A stretch of 64,000 nucleotides of DNA from Kibdelosporangium aridum (GCF_900176515.1 NZ_FWXV01000002.1:1-64000), one strand, 5' to 3'; shown: positions 1 to 9,339, counted from the first letter of the stretch. Program-made: numbers and translations. The notes: generated from the letters alone by a model not told the origin.

Positions 1-1100
1 TCCGAACAGCTCGGGCTGTAGACAACCGCGGTGTCCAACGACGCGCTGACGACCGGCTTGTCATGCAGGAAGGTCGTGTCGTATTCGAAGTACGCGCGTG
101 CTTCGCCGATTCCGTTGCACCAGCCACCCAGGGAAGCCGGGCATTGTCCGATCTGCGCCCACGGGTGATCGCCACTGGTCCACCAGTACGGCTGGCTTCC
201 CTTGCCGGACAGCACGGTGGCCCAGTTGTAGATGCCCGGCGGGCTCCACGGCGGGTCGACCGTGACCGGGTAGACCACGGCGGGGTCGGCCAGGAACTTC
301 TGGTCCGGCACGATCTGCAGCGAACCGTCCACGAACGACACATCCACCGCCGCGGACTTCGACGTGGCCGGACCGGGCATCGGGCCGCTGGAATCCCACA
401 TCACCGACGTCGGCGAGCTGAACACCTCGGCGCCCGTGTCGTCGAGCGCCTTCAGTGACCCCTTGTCCGACTGCAGCGTCAAGCCCGGCGCCCGCACACC
501 CAGCCTGACCTTCGCCAACTGCGGGTTGCGCGCGGCCTCGGCGGACTTGATCACCAGATGCTGCAGGTAACCACCGCGCTCGGCGATCATCACCAGATCC
601 ACGCCCGGCAGCACTTCCGGGTAGGTCGCCGTGTTCTCCTGGAGTACTGGCTTCGGCAGCGCGCCGGGCCATTGCAGGGCGAACTCACGGCCGTCCTTGC
701 TCATCCTGGCCAGATCAGATCCCTGACCGCCGCCGGACAGCCGCAGATCACCCTCCGCGGCCTTCGGCCCAACCGTCCCATCGGCTTTTTGGACTATGGT
801 GGTGTCAATGGTCGCCCACGAGTCGCCCTGCTTGACGCGGACCGGCACTGCCGAGAACTCCGCGGTCATCGTGCCGCCCGGGTTCGCGTACACAGTGCGA
901 GTCGGAGTCCGCTCAGCGGCGATCTCCACCGGCGAACCCTGCAGGCTCGCCAGGTGCACGGCCGTGGCGCCGTCCGGCGCCTCCACGACTCTGTCTCTCG
1001 GCGGTGGCGCTCCAATCGGAATACTTCCGCTGGTTATGGTCAAGATGGACCCCACCAAGGCAGTGATCGTCCCGCCGATCACGACACGACGCAGGCGCAC
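1..1100 (-). CDS. Secreted RHS-associated DNRLRE/LamG-type wall protein, N-terminal part (cut by window edge)
   Basis: Open reading frame of 366 codons running off the left edge, so the C-terminus is missing. I chose the GTG at 1098-1100 because GGAGG lies 5 nt before it and the first ~30 residues form a signal peptide (basic VRLRR, then a hydrophobic stretch). The mature part carries the usual lead-in of actinomycete RHS-associated surface proteins: motifs such as VYANPGGTMTAEFSAVPVR, YPEVLPGVDLVMIAERGGY and VVYPVTVDPPW, then the start of a DNRLRE-type beta-sandwich (ARAYFEYDTTFLHD). Proteins with this start normally continue into LamG and/or RHS repeats. It lies on the same strand and downstream of the RHS toxin gene, beyond a strong hairpin, and shares an upstream regulatory block with it. 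Function is inferred from architecture only. Confidence 0.75.
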   Translation of the reverse strand, partial: MRLRRVVIGGTITALVGSILTITSGSIPIGAPPPRDRVVEAPDGATAVHLASLQGSPVEIAAERTPTRTVYANPGGTMTAEFSAVPVRVKQGDSWATIDTTIVQKADGTVGPKAAEGDLRLSGGGQGSDLARMSKDGREFALQWPGALPKPVLQENTATYPEVLPGVDLVMIAERGGYLQHLVIKSAEAARNPQLAKVRLGVRAPGLTLQSDKGSLKALDDTGAEVFSSPTSVMWDSSGPMPGPATSKSAAVDVSFVDGSLQIVPDQKFLADPAVVYPVTVDPPWSPPGIYNWATVLSGKGSQPYWWTSGDHPWAQIGQCPASLGGWCNGIGEARAYFEYDTTFLHDKPVVSASLDTAVVYSPSCS

Positions 1101-1162
1101 GAAGGCCTCCCCCTCAATCACCGATACCGGAGACACATCGTGAGCAGGGCCGGCTTCACGGT

Positions 1163-1210
1163 GGCTTCAGTTGGGCAACAGCACTGAAATCGGGCTTCAA
1201 GGTGGGATTT
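1163..1210 (-). promoter_or_regulatory. Conserved regulatory block upstream of the DNRLRE-type gene (copy B)
   Basis: Read on the plus strand, this block has TCAGTTGGGCAACAG followed by ATC and GCTTCAAGGTGG. The same layout recurs upstream of the RHS toxin gene at 8149-8200 (TCAGCCGGGCAACAG, ATC, GCTTCAAAGCGG). Just beside it, GGCTTCA occurs at 1152-1158 and 1163-1169, an 11-bp period typical of direct-repeat operators. It lies about 60 bp before the GTG start at 1100. The rest of 1101-1406 holds no gene that I can support. Conservation is seen; a regulatory role is inference. Confidence 0.5.
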
Positions 1211-1406
1211 AGCGCCGTTGACCTGGGAATGTTGGAAAACTGCATGCCTGCGGCCGTGATCGAACACAGCCACCGCGAAGGCACCATCTTCGCAGGTCGG
1301 CATGGCCTACGTCGGCGCCCTCACCGGGCCGCTCGCGGTATGACCACAGTGCACTGACCCTCATGATCGCCGCGGCCTGAGCACAGTTTCTCGCGACATA
1401 AGACAA

Positions 1407-1436
1407 ACGGGCGGCGAGCCGAAGCTCGCCGCCCGT
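1407..1436 (-). terminator. Hairpin terminator after the RHS immunity gene
   Basis: A perfect 13-bp stem (ACGGGCGGCGAGC with its complement) closes a CGAA loop 4 bp beyond the stop codon of the immunity candidate. No U-tract follows, which is common for actinomycete terminators. It separates the RHS toxin-immunity pair from the DNRLRE gene. Confidence 0.75.
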
Positions 1437-1440
1437 CCAC

Positions 1441-1788
1441 TCAGGACACTGTCGGTGTCTCTTGTGAAGCACCTATCTCCAGGAACTGCTGATAGAGGAG
1501 ATACAGCAGTGCGGCATAGGCGTGCTGCGCACGAGCTGCCGCTTGATGCTCCTCGGACTCGCTGACATCGATCTGCTCGATGCGCCGCATGAGTTCCTCG
1601 AGCAGTGCCAGGACGTCCGTGGGCGCCAGCTTGAAGACTCCCTCTTCCACATACCGGATCACTGTCGTCACATACAAGTCGGCAAGTACCAGATCGCTGT
1701 GCGTCATGATCAGGTCTTCGCCTGGCCCGGTTCGAGGGATCCGTACCTCACGCCACAAGGTGTAGGCGTCCATGAAATTCAGCATCAT
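1441..1788 (-). CDS. Probable immunity protein of the RHS toxin
   Basis: A 115-residue protein, or 114 if the second Met is used. I recognise no family. It is acidic and mostly helical, without a signal peptide or membrane segment, as expected for a cytoplasmic inhibitor. Its ATG overlaps the TGA of the RHS toxin gene (ATGA), so the two are translationally coupled, and the unit ends in a strong hairpin directly after it. A small orphan gene coupled to the 3' end of a polymorphic-toxin gene is the standard place for the cognate immunity gene. That role is inferred from position and not from sequence similarity. Confidence 0.7.
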   Translation of the reverse strand: MMLNFMDAYTLWREVRIPRTGPGEDLIMTHSDLVLADLYVTTVIRYVEEGVFKLAPTDVLALLEELMRRIEQIDVSESEEHQAAARAQHAYAALLYLLYQQFLEIGASQETPTVS

Positions 1789-4700
1789 CTACCTCTGCGC
1801 GGAGTTCGGATCGCTGAGTCGTTCCAGTACCAGAACGTAACAACCTTGTTGGTGCCCTCGACGACAAACCCGCCCATACCGGTAACGGGGTCCACGATCT
1901 TCCGAACATACTGCCCGTCATAGTAAGGCTGCCGCGAAACGTTCTGGCGTGCCGTGCCGCCTGGCGCCATCACGCGCGCAGCCCATTCGGCCGAATCCCT
2001 CAGATACTCCTCTTCCGACACAACGCTTCCGTCCGAACGTGTCTTGTGTTCGTTGTAGTGGTACATGAAGTTGTTCTCGGAACTGCCCCGATCGGCGTGG
2101 TCCCAGACCTCTTCGGTCCGTCTCGGACACCGGTTGTGGACCAGTACTGGCAAGTCGCCTGCCAGTACGTAGAACGTGCTGAGACCTTGTACCGAGAGGT
2201 TGTGAGCGGCAGCCACGCGCCGGGTCTCACCGCGCAGCCCGCTGAACACGCTCCGCTGACCCGAGGCAGTCAGCAGTTTCTCGCCGATGCCGATCGCGTC
2301 GGCACGCTGCCATTGGCGATCGCTCTCGTTCCAGAACGGGTGGTCCTCGGTCGTGGTGACCTTGGCACCGTTCTCAAGCACAAGATCCTGCACGAAGTCC
2401 AGGTGCACGATCACGTCGGTTACCTGCCTGGGCTCGACGCGGCCGCTTTGCGGATCGGCGGCCATCACCTCGTCGCCGACCTTGACCTCGGATATCGGCT
2501 TCGCCGTCCCGTCGGCCATCAACACCTTGGTGTCAGCGGTAAAGCTGCAGCCCTTCTTGGCCAGGGTGGCCGCGTTGTCGGCGGCCCTGGCCGCAGTACC
2601 CGCGGTACCGATGCCTGACGCCATACCGCCGACCGAGATACCCGCGTCGACCCATTCACCCTCGACCGCGTAGATGACCGCGTTGAGGCCATCACAGATC
2701 TGGGATCCGATCGGGACCTCTGTCGTTCCACAGATGTCGAGGATCAGGTGTGCTTCCTCGGACGTGATCCCCCGATGCGGCGGAACCACGCAACCACTGA
2801 TGAGGTAGCCGTTGCCTGGAACGGTTCCGGGCGGACAAGCAGAGGCCGTCTTGCATGGCTGCATGCCGTACCCGCTGCTGGCGAGTTCGGTACAACCCGC
2901 CTTCGCCTTCGCTGCCGCCGCCTGCTTCGCCCGCTGGTTGGCCGAAGCCTTCCGGATCTTGCTCGTCACGGCCGCTTCGCGGTAACCGGTCGGCGCGCCT
3001 GGTTTGGTCTCCTGGTTGGGCGGGACTGGAGTCCAGATCGACTCCTCGCCCTTGTTGTGGTGGTAGTAGTCGCAGCTGTCGCAGAACGCGCCAGTCGGGT
3101 CGCTGAACGTGATCGGGTTGTTGTTGCTGTAGGTGTATCCGTTGATCTGCTGCGGGTCAGCCGGGTTCATCACCGGGTCGACCGAGATGAACCGGCCAAG
3201 CGCCGGGTCGTAGTCCCGGGCGCCCAGATGGGTCAGGCCGGTGCTCTTGTCCTTGGTGCCGCCGACAAATCCCAGCTGGGTCGGCCACGGCACCTCCTCG
3301 CCGCGAGGTTCACCGAACGGCAACTGGCGGCGACGGGTGACCTGCAGCGAGCCCGCGTCGATGGTGATCTCACCGGTGCCCTGGTGATCGCCCGCGAGCC
3401 AGCTCAGCGAGCCGTTGTCCTGCCGGACAGCGATGATGTTCCCGCCGTGGCTGTAGTAACGCGTGGCCTGCGGGTTTCCACCTGCGACATTGAGCCTGAG
3501 TTCCTGACCGGGCAGGTACAGCGTCGTGCCTTCAGGATCGCGGCGGATTAGCCGGTTTCCATCGGCGTCGTAGACGAACGTGGTGTCCTTGCCGTCCGTG
3601 ACGACCTTTGTCAGCGCGTTCTCGACATCCCACGTGAACTCCTGCGATCCCTTACGCAGGACGGCACCGTTGGCGTTGTACTCGTATAGGTCGGTGGTGT
3701 TGACGCCACCACCGTTGGTGCTGACCGACTTCAACGCGTGGCCATGCCCCGGAACGTCGTAGTTGTACGTCCGGTTCGTTGTCCCGATTTTCGCGCGCTT
3801 GGTCTCAGTCTCGCGGTTGCCGGACTTGTCGTACGTGTACGTGTGCCAGTAAGGCGCAGGGCTGACCGTCGCCGAGAAGCTCGGCTCGGTCTTACACCCT
3901 TCCTCCTGCGTCCAGTCACCTACATTCGCAGTCCAAGCCTGTGTCAATCGGCGGAACTGGTCGTGCCGGAAGCACTGCACGTCCGCCGTTTGACCGAGCG
4001 GAACGTCCGCAATGGACGTGATCGTGCCTGCCGGATCGAAGGTGTACCTGGTGTCCGACTGCATCGGCGACGGCACCTCGGCGTCCACAATGGACCGTGC
4101 CAGCCGACGAGTGTTGGCGTCGTAGTAGAAGGACTGCCAGACCTTCTTGTCACCAGACCCAAGCCGCAGACGCTGGACTTCACCGTAGCGGGTGTATTCG
4201 GTCGCCGAACCGTAGTGGAAGGTGCGCCCGTTGTAACCGCCCCAGCTTTCCAGCAGCGCTCCGAGATCGTCGTACTTGTAGCTGACGCTCTCCTCGGGAA
4301 GCAGCCCTGCCTTGTCGAACGATTCGCTCGACATCGAGCCGTCCACGTTGTACGACGCGAATGTCTCGTAACTACCGGCGAGCAAACCCTCACTCGCCGG
4401 GATTGTCACCGACGATTCGGTCGGCAGGTACAACGGGTTGTAGCTCAGGACCTTCCGAGTGTAGGCATTCTCACCGACCCACCGGGTGGAGGACGCCATC
4501 TTCCCCACGCCCTTGATGGCGGTGTCATAGGTCCACTCCGCGAGCGGCTTGCCTGTGACTTCCTCGGCATATACGCCGGTCTTGCGGTCGAGGCCGTCGT
4601 AGGAGTATGCAACGGTCTTACCGCGCGCGTCCTTCTGCTTGATCAGCTTGTTGACGTCGTCGAACGTACGGATCGATATCCCGCTGTCCGGATCCTCGTT

Positions 4701-7700
4701 CTGCACCATACGGCCACGCAGGTCGTACGTGTAGCGCCAGACCTTCGACATGGGGTCCGTGACCGTCTCGAGCTGACCGGCCTTTGTGTACGTGTAGAAG
4801 GTCGCGTCGTACGAACCTTCCGGCTTAGGGCCGTGGTAACGACGTTGTTCGACCAATTCACCGCGAGCGTTGGTGATCCCGGTGGTCGCCGTGCCTCCCG
4901 CTGGCGGGGTCACGTGGGTCCGGTCGCCGCCGTACGTGGTCGTGGTGCGCCACTTCTCGAACGCGCCTCCATAGTAGACAGACGCCGACGGACGGCCGGC
5001 ATCGTCGTAGTAGGTCCGGGTGTGCCCGGGGATGTCAGTGTCCTGCGCCAGCCAGACCGTGTCGTCGATGGTGCCGCTCTGGAAGTAGGGCTGGGTCGTC
5101 TTCCACTGCCTGCCCAGCGAGTCGTAGCGGGTGTCGACGATCAGCCTGCCGCCGCCCATCGCGGGCGTCTGGGTCTGCCGGGGTCGCAACAGACCGTCGT
5201 ACAAGGTCTTGCTGGTGATCTCCGTCTTGTTAGGACTGAGCGTGGTGGTGGTGACGACACTCGCGCCGTCGTTGCGGATCAGGTAACTGAATTTGACGCT
5301 GGGCTTCTCGGCCGTGGGCTGGTTCGGCAGCCACGCATGGGTTTTGCGGCCAAGGGCGTCGTAGACCATCGTGGTCGTACGGTTGTTCGGGTCGACGGCC
5401 TTGGTCGGCACGCCCCATGCGGGATCGATGGTCGTGGTGGTCACCAGACCACCCGCCTTCACACGAGGTTCCGGTGTGGTGACGGTCGTCTGCGTGAGCG
5501 GACCCGATTCCGGCGTGAAGACAGTGGTTGTCGCACGCCCCAACGCATCGGTGACCTTCTTTGCCCGGCCATACTTGTCGTAGTCCGTCGTAGAGGTCAG
5601 CACGTAGTCCGGATCGGCGGCCGGGCGTTCCTTCGCCACCTCGACGGTCTTGACGTTCCCGTTGTCGTCATAGGTGTTGCGGGAAGCGGAGATCGCGTCC
5701 TTCGGGAAAACTGGCGTCGCGTCACAGTTGACTGAGACGGTCTCGACAGTGCCCGGCAGGTTAATGATCCACTTGCCCGCGTTGGGCGCGTACACCGTCC
5801 TGGTGCACTTGTCGTCCGCGGCGGTCTTGAGGTCACCGAGATCATCGGACTCGACAGGCAGACCACGGTCGTCATAGTCCGTTTTGGACTCTGTGACGTA
5901 CCGCTCGCCCGAATCCCGCTCGGTGAAGGTCTGTTGTGAAGCCGTCCGGACGATGTAGGCCTTGAAGTTCCCGCGGGTCGCGGTCGGTCCCTTGACGTAG
6001 GGCTTGCTGATCGACTTGGTGATCCGCGGCGGGTCGGGCTGATCGAGTCGAGTCGGCGCCTCGAAAGCGAAGTTCGCTGACTCGAAACCGAACCCCTGCA
6101 ACCAGTCCGAGTCTGGATAGTCGACGTTCTCCGAGTCGGTGACCTTGGCCGCCCGGTATCTCGGTTGGCCGTCCGGGCCGTTGGGCAGCTTGTCGCCGTC
6201 CATGCCACGGTAGAACCGTTTCTCGGACATGGTGATCCGGCCGGAGAGGTTGTCGGGCGCACCGACCCGGGTGCGGACGCGGCCGAAACCGCGGAACTCG
6301 TTGTACCCCTTCTTGCTTTCCTTGGTGAACTCCGAGGTGTCGCGGTGCCAGGCGGCACCGCCAAGGTACTCGTAGCTGACCACCTGTTCCTGACTGCTGA
6401 GTTTCGTGTCGTTCTGCACGTTCAGCCGGTCGGAGGTGATCACCTTCGTGACCACGTACTTGTGGAAGTAGTCCTCGCGTTCAGCGAAGTTCTTCGGCGC
6501 CCACTTGACCGGGAAGCACCACTGGTCGTTCTCCTCGGGCTTGGTGGGCTTGTTCTCCGCCGTGCACTGCGAGGAGTACGTGATCGACGTCAAACCGCCC
6601 GACTCAGACCGGATCCCGGTGATCCGATAGCGATACAGCGGCGCGATCCCGTCAGCGGCGGTATCGACGCGGTTGGGCAACGCGGTGCCCTCAAACGTCA
6701 CCTTCGGCTGCTCGATCGACCCGTCGCCGACCAGACCGGTGTGCGTGATGCTCTTCAACCACAGCGCGGCCTTCTCACGGTCACCCGGATCTGGGAAGTG
6801 ATGCTCCAGGTCCCACCGGTCGACATCGTCGTACGCTCCACCCCGCAACACCTGCGTGGTGACACTGGCCAGCCGTTGCGTGGACCAGAACGACGGCGAA
6901 TGGTGCTTGCACGGCGTGGCATCGCACTTGTTCTCCCACGCCACATCCGGCCAGTTGTTCGGGTTCTTGTCGTCACAGATGCTGTTCTGAACGCAGCGAT
7001 TGGCCACAGTGAACAGAACCCGGCCGCTCGCAGCGGTGCCGTCATCGCGCAGTCCGTAATCGATCCGGCTGAGCGTGCCACCACGGACGTACTCGACCGC
7101 GGTGTCCTTCTCGTTCATCCCGTACTTGTTGGTCTCCTTCGTGTAGAAGTACCGGATGACGTTGCCGTTGCGGTCGATGACCTTGTCCAACAGCCACCGA
7201 TAGGACTGCACGCAGGACGACTCGGCAAGGGTCGCCTTGTTGCACGGCTCGTTCTTGTCGTCACCGAAAACCGGAACAGTCCACGTGGAGTTCGCGTCCA
7301 ACTGCGACCCGAACCAGTACTGCGTACCGTCCGGACTGGTGATCTGCCAGTGCTCGCCGTTGTCGTCGCCGTTCAGAATGCCCTTGTCGTCCTGGAACCG
7401 CACAATGCGCGAACCGTCATCGCTCTTGGTCCGCCAGGCGCCAGACGCATCATCCCGGATCAGTGCACCGCCACTGCTCCCGTAAGCGGCAGTAGCGTTG
7501 TCACTGCGCCAGCACAGATCACCCATCGACTCCGGCGGCTTCACACCACCCGGATCGTCATCCTCGGCACAGGGGCCGTAGGTGCGCTCGACGAACCCGG
7601 GCGAAAGACTCCACCCCTCACCGGCCCAGGAAGGCTGGTTGTTGGTGACACTGGTCCTGCCATCCACTTCGGACGACTTGTAGGACAGCGCGAGCTGAGG

Positions 7701-8048
7701 CATCAATCCGCCAGGAGACGGCGGAACCCGCATGGGATACGTCCAAGAGAAGTCGCCCGTGTGCGAAGCAACAGACCAACTCGCGGACGGCGCGAGCGAA
7801 GTCGCGGCAGTCGTACCGCTACCAGGCAGAGCTTGCCGCTCGCGCTGGTTGCCGTCGAGCTGACTCCCCGCCGCCTGATCTTGCCTGTACGGGTTCAGCG
7901 ACGGCGAGACAACACTGGTCGAAGGCGTCGCCGGCAACGGTACGGACGGACCACCCGCCGCAACGGCGGCAGACGGCACCACCACGACTTGAACAAGAGT
8001 CGCGACCAGCATCATGCTGATCGAAAGAGCGATCGATCTGGAACGCAC
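1785..8048 (-). CDS. RHS-repeat polymorphic toxin with Hint autoprocessing domain and C-terminal nuclease-like toxin
   Basis: 2,087 residues from the GTG at 8046-8048, which has GGGGGAG 9 nt upstream and opens with a signal peptide (SIALSISMMLVATLVQVVVV). A longer frame reaches 8099 but would start inside a terminator-like hairpin. After a SpvB-like N-terminal region (FSWTYPMRVPPSPGGLMPQL) come many YD/RHS repeats, then the RHS core (LGARDYDPALGRFISVDPV). An intein-like Hint domain of about 140 residues follows, with Cys near its start (GCSFTADTKVLMADGT), a TEDHPF block and a terminal VLVHN. The last ~115 residues are the toxin: HYNEHK, EEYLRDSAEW and GGFVVEGTNKVVTFWYW resemble the H..EY..(K/R)..TxF pattern of barnase/BECR-fold RNases. 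That fold assignment is inference. An immunity candidate overlaps the stop codon. The protein is likely exported, wrapped in an RHS shell and cut by Hint. Confidence 0.85.
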   Translation of the reverse strand: MRSRSIALSISMMLVATLVQVVVVPSAAVAAGGPSVPLPATPSTSVVSPSLNPYRQDQAAGSQLDGNQRERQALPGSGTTAATSLAPSASWSVASHTGDFSWTYPMRVPPSPGGLMPQLALSYKSSEVDGRTSVTNNQPSWAGEGWSLSPGFVERTYGPCAEDDDPGGVKPPESMGDLCWRSDNATAAYGSSGGALIRDDASGAWRTKSDDGSRIVRFQDDKGILNGDDNGEHWQITSPDGTQYWFGSQLDANSTWTVPVFGDDKNEPCNKATLAESSCVQSYRWLLDKVIDRNGNVIRYFYTKETNKYGMNEKDTAVEYVRGGTLSRIDYGLRDDGTAASGRVLFTVANRCVQNSICDDKNPNNWPDVAWENKCDATPCKHHSPSFWSTQRLASVTTQVLRGGAYDDVDRWDLEHHFPDPGDREKAALWLKSITHTGLVGDGSIEQPKVTFEGTALPNRVDTAADGIAPLYRYRITGIRSESGGLTSITYSSQCTAENKPTKPEENDQWCFPVKWAPKNFAEREDYFHKYVVTKVITSDRLNVQNDTKLSSQEQVVSYEYLGGAAWHRDTSEFTKESKKGYNEFRGFGRVRTRVGAPDNLSGRITMSEKRFYRGMDGDKLPNGPDGQPRYRAAKVTDSENVDYPDSDWLQGFGFESANFAFEAPTRLDQPDPPRITKSISKPYVKGPTATRGNFKAYIVRTASQQTFTERDSGERYVTESKTDYDDRGLPVESDDLGDLKTAADDKCTRTVYAPNAGKWIINLPGTVETVSVNCDATPVFPKDAISASRNTYDDNGNVKTVEVAKERPAADPDYVLTSTTDYDKYGRAKKVTDALGRATTTVFTPESGPLTQTTVTTPEPRVKAGGLVTTTTIDPAWGVPTKAVDPNNRTTTMVYDALGRKTHAWLPNQPTAEKPSVKFSYLIRNDGASVVTTTTLSPNKTEITSKTLYDGLLRPRQTQTPAMGGGRLIVDTRYDSLGRQWKTTQPYFQSGTIDDTVWLAQDTDIPGHTRTYYDDAGRPSASVYYGGAFEKWRTTTTYGGDRTHVTPPAGGTATTGITNARGELVEQRRYHGPKPEGSYDATFYTYTKAGQLETVTDPMSKVWRYTYDLRGRMVQNEDPDSGISIRTFDDVNKLIKQKDARGKTVAYSYDGLDRKTGVYAEEVTGKPLAEWTYDTAIKGVGKMASSTRWVGENAYTRKVLSYNPLYLPTESSVTIPASEGLLAGSYETFASYNVDGSMSSESFDKAGLLPEESVSYKYDDLGALLESWGGYNGRTFHYGSATEYTRYGEVQRLRLGSGDKKVWQSFYYDANTRRLARSIVDAEVPSPMQSDTRYTFDPAGTITSIADVPLGQTADVQCFRHDQFRRLTQAWTANVGDWTQEEGCKTEPSFSATVSPAPYWHTYTYDKSGNRETETKRAKIGTTNRTYNYDVPGHGHALKSVSTNGGGVNTTDLYEYNANGAVLRKGSQEFTWDVENALTKVVTDGKDTTFVYDADGNRLIRRDPEGTTLYLPGQELRLNVAGGNPQATRYYSHGGNIIAVRQDNGSLSWLAGDHQGTGEITIDAGSLQVTRRRQLPFGEPRGEEVPWPTQLGFVGGTKDKSTGLTHLGARDYDPALGRFISVDPVMNPADPQQINGYTYSNNNPITFSDPTGAFCDSCDYYHHNKGEESIWTPVPPNQETKPGAPTGYREAAVTSKIRKASANQRAKQAAAAKAKAGCTELASSGYGMQPCKTASACPPGTVPGNGYLISGCVVPPHRGITSEEAHLILDICGTTEVPIGSQICDGLNAVIYAVEGEWVDAGISVGGMASGIGTAGTAARAADNAATLAKKGCSFTADTKVLMADGTAKPISEVKVGDEVMAADPQSGRVEPRQVTDVIVHLDFVQDLVLENGAKVTTTEDHPFWNESDRQWQRADAIGIGEKLLTASGQRSVFSGLRGETRRVAAAHNLSVQGLSTFYVLAGDLPVLVHNRCPRRTEEVWDHADRGSSENNFMYHYNEHKTRSDGSVVSEEEYLRDSAEWAARVMAPGGTARQNVSRQPYYDGQYVRKIVDPVTGMGGFVVEGTNKVVTFWYWNDSAIRTPRRGR

Positions 8049-8083
8049 AGATCTCAACTCCCCCACGAGTCCGGTAAGCATCC

Positions 8084-8121
8084 AAAAACCGCAGCCCACT
8101 CCGGCTCGGAGTAAGCTGCGG
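8084..8121 (-). terminator. Two-step hairpin with U-tract just upstream of the RHS start (terminator or leader attenuator)
   Basis: On the minus strand CCGCAGC pairs with GCTGCGG and, inside, ACTCCG pairs with CGGAGT around AGC; TTTTT follows directly. This is a classical factor-independent terminator ending 36 nt before the RHS start codon. No intact minus-strand gene lies just upstream, so it either ends transcription from the degraded region or attenuates the RHS transcript. Confidence 0.65.
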
Positions 8122-8148
8122 TCATCTCGTCGGAGCCTGACGAAACCC

Positions 8149-8200
8149 GGTTTCAGCCGGGCAACAGGACGGCATCACCGCTTCAAAGCGGCTTCAAACC
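8149..8200 (-). promoter_or_regulatory. Conserved regulatory block upstream of the RHS toxin (copy A)
   Basis: Contains TCAGCCGGGCAACAG and the repeat GCTTCAA-N4-GCTTCAA (11-bp period) and aligns with the block at 1163-1210 before the DNRLRE gene. Heptamer repeats with 11-bp spacing are the usual layout for SARP/AfsR-type activators; the binding protein is unknown. The block lies upstream of the hairpin at 8084-8121, so the hairpin would fall in the RHS leader. Confidence 0.5.
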
Positions 8201-8504
8201 CACCCGCACCACCATGCGGACCAAAACAGTAGTCCATCCAGCAGCGAAACCGCGGAACGCCGTGAACACATCCGATGACGGCCTGGGTGACCCAAACCGT
8301 TCGATTCCTCGCCATGGACATCGAAAACCGGATACCGGCGCGATTCCTGATCCGACGACGGACTCCCGCGTCCTCGTCCATCTGCTCGACGCCAAGCACG
8401 ACGCCCGGCCGTACACCTGGATCACCGTGCTGAACAGCTGACGTCCCTGGCGCGGCAACGCCGCTCACTAGGCTTCGAGCTCTCCGGTGTTCGCCGCGTA
8501 AAAC

Positions 8505-8735
8505 GGCTTCCGGGACAGGTGTTGTGAAGGCGACCTGCTCGAAACTGACGTCGCCAGCGAAGGTGACCTGCTCGAAACCGGCCCAGGCGGTGAAGGTGGC
8601 CTGCGCGAAGTCGGCGCGGCTGGCGAAGGCGGCAACAAGCCGGAATCCCAGAAGGACGCCAACCGGGATGAAAGGCTTCCTGTTTGCGGAAAGCGCAAAC
8701 AGGGCTCTCCCCGTCTCGACCTGCCTGTTTGTCAC
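8505..8735 (-). pseudogene. Pentapeptide-repeat protein remnant
   Basis: A short stretch translates as ADFAQ-ATFTA-WAGFEQ-VTFAG-DVSFEQ-VAF, the F-every-five-residues pattern of pentapeptide-repeat proteins. It is preceded by a hydrophobic GVLLGF segment. The pattern stops abruptly near 8507 and the frame continues as sequence without family character, so I read it as a decayed fragment. The neighbouring stretch 8201-8504 shows no supportable gene. Confidence 0.4.
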
Positions 8736-8855
8736 GCCGAGCGCCCCCTGTCGCTGTGCGGACTTGTGCGGGCATTCCGGCCACGATTCCGGCCAACCCG
8801 CCGTTCCTTGTTCGATTACCGCGAGAGCTCACAGAGAAGTTCAGAAGGGATCGAC

Positions 8856-9329
8856 ATGCGAGTTACACGGGTGGTCGCAGGATTGACAGCCGTCATTGCT
8901 GCTGTTCTTGGGCTGAGTCTGGCAACCGCCGGCTCCGCCGCCGCAGCTGACGAGGCCGGCCAATGGCGGTCGTACGGCAACACAAATCCGGTTACCTCCA
9001 GCCCCAGCACGTGGCGTTGCGCTGGCACCCAGATAGTCATCATCGATGTGGTCGCGCAGGTCTGCGCGATCAGGACGATAGCTGGGGGCGACGTACAGGG
9101 AGCAGTGATCGTGCGCAACAACCTATCCGGCGTCTACTCGGTGACAGCAAGGATGAGCGTGGTCAACTCGTCCGGCGATGTGCTGGGCAACTGGAGGTGC
9201 CCGCCGTCAGGGGTCGGAGCGAACTCGTGGTCAGTGTGCTTCGGCAAGACCTTCACCCATAACGGTCGGGTGAGGGCGACGGCTGGAACCGCCAACGGTG
9301 TACCCCTCGGCACGTCGCCGTTTGTCTGA
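8856..9329 (+). CDS. Small secreted protein of unknown function
   Basis: 157 residues from the ATG at 8856, preceded by AAGGGA at a 5-nt distance. The open frame extends further upstream, but this Met begins a clear signal peptide (RVTRVVAGLTAVIAAVLGLS, cleavage after an Ala-rich SAAAA). The mature part of about 125 residues has four cysteines (in TWRCAGT, QVCAIRT, NWRCPPS, WSVCFGK) that could form two disulfides, and beta-rich sequence such as GVYSVTARMSVVNSSGDVLG. I do not recognise the family. It stands alone between gene remnants, with no operon partner. Confidence 0.75.
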   Translation: MRVTRVVAGLTAVIAAVLGLSLATAGSAAAADEAGQWRSYGNTNPVTSSPSTWRCAGTQIVIIDVVAQVCAIRTIAGGDVQGAVIVRNNLSGVYSVTARMSVVNSSGDVLGNWRCPPSGVGANSWSVCFGKTFTHNGRVRATAGTANGVPLGTSPFV

Positions 9330-9339
9330 ACCGAGCGTC

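Noticed and set aside
3738..5735. Long plus-strand open frame (about 665 codons) opposite the RHS toxin, and a similar 967-codon frame at 21899-24802
   Set aside because: Both are antisense to RHS repeats; the translations are Arg/Val-rich with no domains, a usual effect of GC-rich codon bias.
8214..8441. 75-codon plus-strand frame between RHS and pentapeptide remnants
   Set aside because: No ribosome site, no domain and codon positions unlike the neighbours; the region is decayed sequence.
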